The notes under the pieces were generated by a model. It had not been told where the DNA came from and made no database searches. It was given only the letters and a program-made list of their open reading frames with translations. Both the position numbers and the translations under genes were made by a program. A DNA stretch of 9,659 bases from VYDC01 sp034420495 (GTDB lineage: Bacteria; Chloroflexota; Dehalococcoidia; UBA2979): positions 1 to 9,659 of the forward strand of contig DAOULG010000060.1 of NCBI GenBank assembly GCA_034420495.1, given 5' to 3'. Positions 1 through 5,855 of this stretch are shown here, piece by piece; the first letter of the stretch is position 1, and every line of letters starts with the position of its first letter.

Positions 1-1
1 G

Positions 2-1501
2 GGCGGCACGCGACCTGCCCGCTGCAGTCACAGCAGCACCGAGGACGGGGAGACGACCTGCCTTCGGTGGGGCCTCTCTGCGGCCGAGCGGCGCGACTTC
101 GTGACGGCCGAGATGGCGAACATCGCGTCCTTCTTCGCCGATCGCCTTGGATACGCGCCGCCAGCACAGGTGACCGTGCTCCTCGATCACAACCCGTCCT
201 TCATTCACCAGGCGTTCGTCGGGAGCATCGTGACGTCGTTCAGTTCCAGCATGCAGGCCGCCGTTGCCGCCAATCTCCTCGCCCACGAGTACTACCACGT
301 GCTGCAGTACGCGCTCACCCCGTTCGAGAGCCTCTACCCCGCAGCGCAGGGTGGCCCGTTCATGGGCGGCACCCCCCGGTGGCTCGTCGAGGGCAGCGCG
401 ACGTATGTCGCGGCGCTCTACGACGGCACCCTCGCCGATGAGCGCCGCGCCCAGCTGCTCGGACACCACGGCAATACAGGGACGCTTCGGGCGGGGACTG
501 CCCACGACTACGACGTCGGCATGCTTGCCGTTGACTGGCTCACGGAGCACGCAGGCGAGGGCGCGCTGGTTGAGTACTGGCGCGAACTCAACAATGCCCC
601 GCTCTGCCGGACGGTCGGCGAGTGTGAACACCCAACGGCCGTGACATGGGCGGATCCCTTCGAGGCTGTCTTCGGGCTCACCCCGGATGCGTTCTATGAC
701 CGCTTCGAGGCCTACCGCCGCGAGGCGGTGCGGTCGGCCGGAATACCGCACCTCGCGGACGATGTCGCCGAGCCGGTAATCACCACGGCCGGCGACGTGT
801 CAGACGCGATCGTGGCCATGGCGGACGACGAGCTCGCTCGTCTCCAGTCGTTCTCCGATCGGCTCGGCGCCGACCCGGTCGACTACACGCTCGTCCTCGC
901 GGACGGCGAGTCCTACCCGGACGCCATCCGGCGGCTGCTGGGCGATCACCCGGAGGGTTGGTGCAATACCTCGCTCGAGTCCCCCCTGCACCGAACCGGC
1001 ATCGTGATCGACACGAGTTGCGATACGGCCGCGCTCGCTGCGGACGGCGGCCACATGACGCGCATCATGACGCGCATCGCCGACTTCCACCTGCAGCTCA
1101 CGGTGAGCCGGCTGTCGCCTCTCCGGTATACGCACCGAGACCCCTACTGGCTGGAACGTGGAATCAGTGCCTACGCGGCGCACCACTACGAGGCCCTCGC
1201 CGGCCGCCGGACCGGCCGGACCGTGGACCACGCGGCGGCGCTGCGCAGCAGCCGCGCGCTCGGCCCGCTCCGCGACCAGTCCGCATGGCTTGACGTGCGC
1301 GATCACCACGAGGAGGTGACCCGGCTCGCCTTCCTCGCGGCCGAGTGGCTGGCCGACCACGCAGGGGAGACGGCATTGCTCGACTTCCATCGCGAGCGGG
1401 ACGTCTCGCCATCATGGCAAGCGGCCTTCGAGGCGGCCTTCGGGCTCACGCCGGACGCGTTCTACGCGGAGTTCGAGAGCTACCGGGCGACGCTCCGCTA
1501 G
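2..1501 (+). CDS. Tandem peptidase-MA-like (gluzincin) protein, 5' end outside window
   Basis: Likely a zinc metallopeptidase of the peptidase-MA / M1-like gluzincin group, with two related modules. The frame is open from base 2. The residues before the GTG at 101 (CLRWGLSAAERRDF) continue the fold, so the true start probably lies left of the window. Module 1 has HEYYH at 284-298 (two His ligands and the catalytic Glu) and WLVEG at 380-394, whose Glu (389-391) fits the third ligand. Module 2 repeats the layout, but the HExxH position reads DFHLQ (1082-1096) and WLVEG becomes WLERG (1148-1162), so it is probably non-catalytic. Each module ends in a matching block (FGLTPDAFYxxFExYR; near 674-721 and 1442-1489). 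No signal peptide can be judged because the N-terminus is missing. The substrate is unknown. GC is lower than in the pilus operon. The family call is firm; a proteolytic role is inferred from the motif. Confidence 0.82.
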   Translation, partial: GGTRPARCSHSSTEDGETTCLRWGLSAAERRDFVTAEMANIASFFADRLGYAPPAQVTVLLDHNPSFIHQAFVGSIVTSFSSSMQAAVAANLLAHEYYHVLQYALTPFESLYPAAQGGPFMGGTPRWLVEGSATYVAALYDGTLADERRAQLLGHHGNTGTLRAGTAHDYDVGMLAVDWLTEHAGEGALVEYWRELNNAPLCRTVGECEHPTAVTWADPFEAVFGLTPDAFYDRFEAYRREAVRSAGIPHLADDVAEPVITTAGDVSDAIVAMADDELARLQSFSDRLGADPVDYTLVLADGESYPDAIRRLLGDHPEGWCNTSLESPLHRTGIVIDTSCDTAALAADGGHMTRIMTRIADFHLQLTVSRLSPLRYTHRDPYWLERGISAYAAHHYEALAGRRTGRTVDHAAALRSSRALGPLRDQSAWLDVRDHHEEVTRLAFLAAEWLADHAGETALLDFHRERDVSPSWQAAFEAAFGLTPDAFYAEFESYRATLR

Positions 1502-1503
1502 GC

Positions 1504-2080
1504 TTACTTCCCACGAACGTTGTTACAGGCGCGACGCGGGGACGGCGCCGTCGATGCCGCCGTGCGGTCGCCGCGCATTGTAGCGTTGGAGCCAGCGCGG
1601 GAGCTCGCGTAGCCGCTCCTCGTTGGAGCTATACGGTCAGGCGCACGCCCACTCGTCCTGCAGGATCCGGATGAAGCGCTCGGCTTCCCATTCGTCTGCG
1701 GGCGGTAGGGCCTGGTGCGCAGCAGGCGCACGTCGGCCCTCTCGGCCGCCGCCTGGAAGACCCGTGCGGAGGTGTAGTTCTTCGCGTTGTCGGTGAGCAC
1801 GCGGACGCCGCGGCGGCCGGAGTGCGCCAGCGCGCGCTCAAGGAAGGCGGCGCAGCTCGGACCACGCTCGTCTGAGAGCGCCTCCACGTAGGCGTAGCGG
1901 CTGTGGTCGTGGGCGGCGACGTGCAGGTAGTCGAGGCCCCGGGTCCGCGGAGTCGCGGCGGAGCGACCGTGGACGCGGTGTCCGTAGCCGGTACCGCGGC
2001 GGACGGCGCAGATGACGCGCTCGAGCTCCTCGGCGAGGCGGCGCGGGCGCCAGCGGCCGTCTTCAGCCCGGCATCGCTCC
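1504..2080 (-). pseudogene. Decayed IS481-type (DDE/rve) transposase
   Basis: Read on the minus strand, the integrase core is clear: GHRVHGR, then DYLHVAAHDHSRYAYVE, then LTDNAKNY (second catalytic Asp), then RPYRPQTNGK. Here the frame breaks: restoring one base near 1684 continues as AERFIRILQDEW (the catalytic Glu of the family's GKAERF), then hits an in-frame TGA, then resumes as NEERLRELPRWLQRYNARR and PASRL. One extra base near 1525 returns to the first frame for a family-like tail, NNVRGK, stopping at 1504. Upstream of GHRVHG the protein reads ELERVICAVRRGTGYG, which resembles the helix-turn-helix linker of IS481 proteins. The block with the first catalytic Asp therefore seems deleted. 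Most of the N-terminus is gone. I found no terminal inverted repeats or target duplication. Two frame breaks, a stop and a deletion make it inactive. The boundary near 2080 is approximate. Confidence 0.83.
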
Positions 2081-2124
2081 AGGATGTCTCGACCCCGGAG
2101 GGTGCAGGCGCGGCGGGGCGGTGG

Positions 2125-2319
2125 CCGTCCAGCGCTCTCGCGTACCTCGCCCTGGAGTGGCTCGCCGACCACGCGGGTGACCCGGCCATCTTCGATTACT
2201 ACCGGCGCCTCCCGGACGCGGGGAGCCGCGACGAGGCGTTCGAGGGCGCGTTCGGCCTGACGCTCGCGGAGTTCTACGAGGAGTTCGAAGCGTTCCGCGC
2301 GACGTTGAGGGCGGAGTAG
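2125..2319 (+). pseudogene. Orphan C-terminal tail of a peptidase-MA-like paralogue
   Basis: About 65 codons ending at the TAG at 2317-2319 match the C-termini of both modules of the upstream peptidase. LAYLALEWLADHAGD (from 2137) parallels LAFLAAEWLADHAGE, and FEGAFGLTLAEFYEEFEAFR (from 2239) parallels FEAAFGLTPDAFYAEFESYR. No zinc-site half is present: the frame stays open further left, but there it lies antisense to the transposase remnant and loses all resemblance. There is no start codon with a ribosome binding site at the homology boundary. It is best read as what was left of a further paralogue (or third module) after an insertion sequence replaced its front. Exactly where homology begins, between about 2040 and 2130, is uncertain. 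Confidence 0.75.
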
Positions 2320-2340
2320 CGGTCCGCCCGGCAGGACCGG

Positions 2341-2430
2341 GGCCAGGGGAGACGCGCCACCGCGAGCAGACTCGCCCGCCGCCGACACGGGGCGGGCGTC
2401 GCGGCGGTCGGCCTTCACCCGGTCCGGGGG
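2341..2430 (-). pseudogene. Short IS110-type transposase scrap
   Basis: On the minus strand, 2421-2392 encodes RVKADRRDAR, closely resembling the RVKTDRRDA signature in the RuvC-like DEDD domain of IS110-family transposases. About eight codons later AGE is followed, after skipping one base, by LLAVARLPW, which parallels the AGELTAVRVP stretch that follows the signature in that family. Nothing else recognisable flanks it, so this would be a scrap of about 30 codons with at least one frameshift. The match is short and from memory, so the call is tentative. It fits the setting, between the orphan peptidase tail and the regulator's 3' end. I see nothing else in the gene-free stretch 2320-2583 apart from the hairpin next to the regulator stop. 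Confidence 0.42.
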
Positions 2431-2561
2431 CGCACCCGGCCGGTGTGCGGCTCGTGCTGCGGCGGCACCGGGAGCGGCGGGCGGAGCCGACCGCGCGCCG
2501 GGCGGGGCCGCGGACCGCTCGCCTCGCCGGGGCCGGTGCCTGCTCCCGCGCGGCGTCACCC

Positions 2562-2581
2562 CCGGCGCCACAGAACGCCGG
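2562..2581 (-). terminator. Weak hairpin just past the regulator stop
   Basis: Two bases beyond the minus-strand stop at 2584-2586 lies an inverted repeat with arms CCGGCG (2562-2567) and CGCCGG (2576-2581) and an eight-base loop. It is well placed to end or stabilise the regulator transcript, but no run of T follows on the minus strand, so it is not a classic intrinsic terminator. In DNA this rich in G and C a six-base stem may be chance. Confidence 0.25.
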
Positions 2582-2583
2582 AT

Positions 2584-3351
2584 CTAGCGGCCGCGGCCGT
2601 CCTCCCGCAGCAGGTCCGAGACGAGTGCGCGGAGAGCGTCCCCCGGCGGCACCCCGAGACGCCGCCGCAGCCGCTCCTCGAATTCGAGGAATGTCCGCTT
2701 CGCCTCGGCGTGGCTGCCCCGGGCGCGGTCGATCTCGAGAACGACCTCGACGGCGTCCTCCCTCAGGTAGTCGGCGACGATCACCTGGTAGGCCGAGAGC
2801 AGGGCCTCGTCGTACCGGCCGCGCCCTCCCAGGGCGCGGGCGCGGTCGAGGAGCGCCGCCCGGCCCGCCTTGCGGAGGCGCTCGCGGTGCACGACCGCCC
2901 AGTCGTCGTCCCAGCCGGGCAGCAGCTCCCGGGTGAGGCTCGCGAGCCGGTCGCGCCCGATCCTCCGACACGGATCGGCGGCGAGGCTCTCGAGGAGCTC
3001 CTCGACGTCCTTCACGTCGGAGGTCACCCGCGGTCCCAGCCAGATCCGCTCGCGATTCGCGTCGACGAGCGATCGCGGCGCGCGCTCGTGGAGGCGCGAG
3101 AGCTCGCTGCGCAGGCTCGCCGCGGCGCCATCCGCATCTAGGTGCGGCCGGAGCTCCAGCGCCGCGTCGCTCCGCCTGAGCGGGTCGGGACCCAGCGCGA
3201 GGAGGGCGACGATGCGCGCGCCCCCCTTCAGCAGAGGGAGCGGGGCGCCGTCCCCGGCGACCTGGAAGCCGCCCATCATCGTGACCCGGAACTCCCGGAC
3301 CCGGCGACGGCGCGGCGCCGCGGCCTTCCCCTTCGCCGACCGTCGGGCCAT
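2584..3351 (-). CDS. SARP-like transcriptional regulator (winged helix + BTAD)
   Basis: A 255-residue protein with the architecture of small SARP/AfsR-type regulators. A basic N-terminal tail (MARRSAKGKAAAPRRRR) leads into an OmpR-like winged-helix domain at about residues 20-105, marked by VTMMGGFQVAGDG, LLALG and GAAASLRSELSRLHE, where the family typically reads AAAxLRxALxRLR. A helical BTAD domain (about 108-250) follows, with LLPGWDDDWAVVHRERLR, GRYDEALLSAYQVIVADYLRED and FEERLRRRLGVPPGDALRALV, all characteristic. There is no NB-ARC or TPR extension. The start is fixed by an excellent ribosome binding site, AGGAGGGGAGG at 3366-3356. It is transcribed away from the pilus operon across about 540 bases of shared upstream DNA. 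Members bind direct repeats and usually activate neighbouring operons; that it controls the pilus genes is inference from position. Confidence 0.9.
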   Translation of the reverse strand: MARRSAKGKAAAPRRRRVREFRVTMMGGFQVAGDGAPLPLLKGGARIVALLALGPDPLRRSDAALELRPHLDADGAAASLRSELSRLHERAPRSLVDANRERIWLGPRVTSDVKDVEELLESLAADPCRRIGRDRLASLTRELLPGWDDDWAVVHRERLRKAGRAALLDRARALGGRGRYDEALLSAYQVIVADYLREDAVEVVLEIDRARGSHAEAKRTFLEFEERLRRRLGVPPGDALRALVSDLLREDGRGR

Positions 3352-3355
3352 CGTG

Positions 3356-3366
3356 CCTCCCCTCCT
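3356..3366 (-). promoter_or_regulatory. Ribosome binding site of the SARP-like gene
   Basis: Minus-strand AGGAGGGGAGG lies four bases before the ATG at 3351-3349, with its 5' AGGAGG part nine bases away. It is one of the two strongest Shine-Dalgarno stretches in the window and settles the start of the regulator. Confidence 0.8.
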
Positions 3367-3487
3367 GGTACGGCCCCGGGCGGGGAGGCCGGGCCCGCGG
3401 ATGGCCCGCGGGCGGGAGGCGCGGGGAGAGCGGTCGCCGTGCGATGCATGGCGCCGATCATTCGGGACGCCCGCCGCGCCGTCACGG

Positions 3488-3505
3488 CGCGCCCGTTCGG
3501 GCGCG
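3488..3505. repeat. 18-bp perfect inverted repeat
   Basis: CGCGCCCG-TT-CGGGCGCG is a perfect inverted repeat with eight-base arms. It lies six bases from a second palindrome at 3512-3527, with centres 23 bp apart. No T-tract follows on either strand, which argues against an intrinsic terminator. It could be an operator or an RNA hairpin in a leader. High GC raises the chance rate of such arms. Confidence 0.5.
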
Positions 3506-3511
3506 GGCGAA

Positions 3512-3527
3512 GCGCGGGCGCCCGCGC
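3512..3527. repeat. 16-bp perfect palindrome
   Basis: GCGCGGGCGCCCGCGC equals its own reverse complement. It shares a GCGGGCG-like half with the inverted repeat at 3488-3505, so the pair may be two related sites for a dimeric regulator. No protein can be assigned from sequence alone. Confidence 0.5.
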
Positions 3528-3818
3528 GGGCGCGTGCCGGCCTCCGCGGCGCGGCTCCCGGGCGGGCGGATCGTCACAGACAGCGAAACATCGCCCGCCG
3601 CCCTCTTCGAACCTGAACGGCCCGCTCCGGGCGGCGCGGCCGCGCGGCGCGCGCGTCCCCCGAGGGCCCCGGTGCGCGGATCTGTTGCGCGGCCTGTGAC
3701 GATCCGCCCGCTAGCCTCTCGCTCCGTGTCGCCGGCGCCGGCCCGCGTGCCGCGAGGGCCCCGACATCGGCCGCATCCGCACCGGCCGCGCCGCGACACC
3801 ACAGGCCGCGTGCCGCCC

Positions 3819-3894
3819 CCCGGGGAGAGGCACGCGGGCCAGACGACGCGGCCGCCCGGGGAGAGGCACGCGGGCCAGACGACGCGGCCGCCCG
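3819..3894. repeat. Perfect 36-bp tandem duplication before the pilus operon
   Basis: The unit at 3819-3854 is repeated without mismatch at 3855-3890, and the match runs four bases further (to 3894), stopping at the A of the ATG at 3895. Each unit contains GGGGAGAGGCACGCGGGCC followed by AGACGACGCGGCCG. The unit length is a multiple of three, so open frames passing through it show a 12-residue repeat, but no credible gene covers it. Possible roles are paired regulator sites or a leader duplication. The perfect identity points to a recent event or active maintenance. Confidence 0.9.
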
Positions 3895-4644
3895 ATGGGC
3901 GGCCGGAGCGGCGGCGGGGGGGCGCGAGGCGTGGTCCAGGAGCGATCCGGGCGGAGGCTGCGGGCGGTGGCGCTGCCGCGCCTCGACGTGCGGCTGCTCG
4001 CCGGCGCGGCGCTCGTCGCGGTCTCGGTCGTGGGGAGCCTCACGCTCTGGGGGCAGGCGCAGATCACGCGGCCCGTCGTCGTCGCGGCGCGCACCATCGA
4101 GCCGGGCGACGTCATCGAGCGCTCCGACCTGGCGGTGGCGGAGGCGCGGCTCCCGGGCGATCTCGAGCGGCTGGCGCTCCCGGAGGCGGAGCTCTCGGGC
4201 GCCGTCGGCCGCACCGCCACCGGGCCCATCCACGCCGGCGAGCTGCTCGTGCGACCGGACCTCGGCTCGGGGCCCCGCATCGGCCCCGACGATCTCGCCG
4301 TCACCATCCCCGTCCCCGACGACGCCGTCTACGCGCGCCTGAGGCGCGGCGACGCCGTGGCGGTGCTGGCGACCACCGACGCCGGCCAGCCGGAGAGCCG
4401 CACCTCCTGGCTCCTCCCGCGGGCGACGGTCTACGCGGTGGCGCTCGAAGCGGCGCGGGTCTCGCTCGGCGGCGGCGGGGGCGACTCCGAGGAGGGCCGC
4501 CCCACCAACGTGACGCTCGTCGTCCCGCGCTCCCGCGCCGCGCAGGTCGCCCACGCCCTCGTCAACGCCGAGCTGACGCTGCTCCTGCTCGCACCCTCGA
4601 CCGTCGCCGCGGGCGGGGCGCCGGACGCGGAAGCGCGGCCGTGA
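3895..4644 (+). CDS. cpaB: Flp pilus assembly protein CpaB/RcpC (SAF domain)
   Basis: First gene of the Tad operon. From the ATG it has 249 residues: an Arg/Gly-rich head, one membrane segment (about 33-52, LLAGAALVAVSVVGSLTLWG), a SAF domain (about 60-120, with PVVVAARTIEPGDVIERSDL and GRTATGPIHAGELL), and an RcpC-like C-terminal part (AVTIPVPDDAVYARLRRGDAVAVL and TNVTLVVPRSRAAQVAHAL). In diderms CpaB works near the outer-membrane secretin; here it probably sits outside the cytoplasmic membrane as a cell-wall or assembly factor. The start is doubtful: the ATG at 3895 has no ribosome binding site and abuts the tandem repeat, while the GTG at 3967 has GGAGG nine bases upstream and would give the compact head VALPRLDVRLL usual for the family. 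The stop overlaps the next start (GTGA). Confidence 0.85.
   Translation: MGGRSGGGGARGVVQERSGRRLRAVALPRLDVRLLAGAALVAVSVVGSLTLWGQAQITRPVVVAARTIEPGDVIERSDLAVAEARLPGDLERLALPEAELSGAVGRTATGPIHAGELLVRPDLGSGPRIGPDDLAVTIPVPDDAVYARLRRGDAVAVLATTDAGQPESRTSWLLPRATVYAVALEAARVSLGGGGGDSEEGRPTNVTLVVPRSRAAQVAHALVNAELTLLLLAPSTVAAGGAPDAEARP
3953..3957 (+). promoter_or_regulatory. Candidate ribosome binding site for an internal cpaB start
   Basis: GGAGG sits nine bases before the in-frame GTG at 3967, while nothing similar precedes the ATG at 3895. If it is used, cpaB loses its 24-residue Arg/Gly-rich head and the tandem repeat becomes entirely 5' untranslated or promoter DNA. Confidence 0.5.
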
Positions 4645-5855
4645 GCGCCGACACCGACCGCCGGCTCCGCGTCCTGATCGCCGTCGGCGAGCGGGAGCTC
4701 GAGGGCCGCCTCGCGCGCGAGCTCCCCGGTTGCGGCATCGCCGTCTCCGGGCGCTGCCTGGACGGCCCGAGCCTCCTCGATCGCGCCTCGGAGCCCGGCG
4801 TCGACGCGGTGCTCGCGGCGCCGTCGCTGCACCGGCTCACGGAGGAGACGCTCGCGGCGCTCCGCGGCCGCGGGCTGGCGGTGGTGCTGCTCGCGCAGGG
4901 CGCAGACGACCTCCCGCGCGTCGCCCGGCTCGGCCGCTCCGTGCCCGCCGCATCGCCCCCCGGGATCGTGGCCCGCGCGCTCCGCGAGGCCGCGGCGCGC
5001 GGCGCCGCGCGCCCCGAGGGGGAGGGCGGGCGCAGCGACGACCGCGCCGCGGCCGGCTCAGGCGGCCCCGGGGGGCGCGCCCCGGGCGGCGGCCGCCTGC
5101 TCGCCGTCGCGAGCGGGAAGGGGGCCCCGGGCGCGACGACCGTCGCCCTCGCGCTGGCGGCGCTCCTCTCCGAGCGCGCGGACGACGTGGCGCTCCTCGA
5201 CGGCGACCTCCGCGGCGGCAACGTCGCCCCGCTGCTCGACCTCGACCCGCGCCGCGGGCTTCTCGGGATCGCGGCGCCCGACGCCGATCTCGGCCCGGAG
5301 CTGCAGGAGGGGCCCGGCTTCTCCGTGCTCTGCGGCATCGAGCGGGCCGAGCTCGCCGCCGGCCTGGGCGAGGGGACGCTCGGCCGCGCCGCGGCGGCGC
5401 TCCGTCAGCGCTCCCGGACCACCGTCTGCGACCTGGGGGTCTCGGTGCCGCCCGGGCTGCTCGGGCCGGGGGACCAGCTGCTCGTCGTCTGCGGCGCCGA
5501 CCTCCTCTCGATCTGGAACGCGCGCATCGCCCTCCCGGCCCTCCGCGCGCAGGCGGGGGGCGCATCCGTGCGCGCCGCCGTGAACCGCCGGGCCGGGCGC
5601 CACCACTACCGGTCGGGGGAGGTGGAGCGCGCGCTCTCGCTCGGGGTCGCCGGCGTCGTGCGCGAGGAGCCCGAGAGCGCGCGGCGGGCGGTGGCGCTGC
5701 AGCTGCCGCTCCCCGCCGTCGGCGGGCGCGTCGTCTCCGACCTGCGCGCCCTCGCCGCCGCGCTCTGCGGGGAGAACGCCGTCCGCCCCGAGCCGCAGCC
5801 GGCGCGCGCCGAGCTCCGCATCCCGGGCCTCGCGGGAGGCGGGCTCCGGTGGTGA
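4641..5855 (+). CDS. cpaE: Tad pilus localisation ATPase-like protein CpaE/TadZ
   Basis: A 404-residue protein starting at a GTG that overlaps the cpaB stop by four bases. Residues 6-105 form an atypical receiver-like domain: RLRVLIAVGERELEGRLARE and VDAVLAAPSLH, with Ala60 where a phosphorylatable Asp would sit. A Gly/Pro-rich linker (about 127-155) leads to a MinD/ParA-type domain beginning VASGKGAPGATTVALALAAL. The P-loop keeps the first signature Lys (K160), but the usual second Lys before TT is Ala165, a change common in TadZ. ALLDGDLRGGNVAPLLDLDP (from about residue 189) is the family's Asp box region. TadZ marks the pole or site of assembly and recruits other Tad parts; in this protein nucleotide binding may be retained without normal hydrolysis. 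The open frame extends far left of 4641, but that part overlaps cpaB and is not coding. Confidence 0.88.
   Translation: MSADTDRRLRVLIAVGERELEGRLARELPGCGIAVSGRCLDGPSLLDRASEPGVDAVLAAPSLHRLTEETLAALRGRGLAVVLLAQGADDLPRVARLGRSVPAASPPGIVARALREAAARGAARPEGEGGRSDDRAAAGSGGPGGRAPGGGRLLAVASGKGAPGATTVALALAALLSERADDVALLDGDLRGGNVAPLLDLDPRRGLLGIAAPDADLGPELQEGPGFSVLCGIERAELAAGLGEGTLGRAAAALRQRSRTTVCDLGVSVPPGLLGPGDQLLVVCGADLLSIWNARIALPALRAQAGGASVRAAVNRRAGRHHYRSGEVERALSLGVAGVVREEPESARRAVALQLPLPAVGGRVVSDLRALAAALCGENAVRPEPQPARAELRIPGLAGGGLRW

Larger units (their letters stand above)
3352..3894. other. Long divergent intergenic control region
   Basis: About 540 bases separate the divergent regulator and pilus operon starts. 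Frames are open here only because stops are rare in such GC-rich DNA; their translations are low-complexity Arg/Pro/Gly/Ala without any family signature. The stretch holds two palindromes (3488-3505 and 3512-3527) and a 36-bp tandem repeat (3819-3894). Both promoters must lie here unless the pilus operon is read from elsewhere, yet I could not identify -35/-10 boxes with any confidence. The length, about ten times what two simple promoters need, suggests dense regulation or a long untranslated leader. Confidence 0.55.

Noticed and set aside
1903..2124. Left part of the open frame that ends in the orphan peptidase tail
   Set aside because: It is the reverse complement of the transposase remnant and does not resemble the peptidase family.
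2443..3141. Plus-strand open frame opposite the SARP-like gene
   Set aside because: It is a shadow; the minus strand has a full winged-helix/BTAD match with an excellent ribosome binding site.
3685..3717. Possible promoter, TTGCGC then TAGCCT
   Set aside because: The spacer would be about 21 bases and both boxes are weak matches, so it is not better than chance in this region.
3819..3894. CRISPR array
   Set aside because: The 36-base unit length is suggestive, but the two copies are directly adjacent with no spacer, and no cas gene is present.
3574..4554. Minus-strand open frame over the control region and cpaB
   Set aside because: It opposes a clear SAF-domain gene and shows no family motif; the repeat inside it merely keeps frame because 36 is a multiple of three.
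3444..4640. Long open frame upstream of and continuous with cpaE
   Set aside because: It overlaps cpaB in another frame, and its translation is low-complexity Arg/Pro/Gly/Ala. The GTG at 4641 overlapping the cpaB stop is the natural start. Stops are rare in DNA of this GC content.
4730..5848. Open frame upstream of tadA
   Set aside because: It is Arg/Ala-rich, antifamily sequence lying over cpaE. CpaF homology starts only after the GTGs at 5849/5852.
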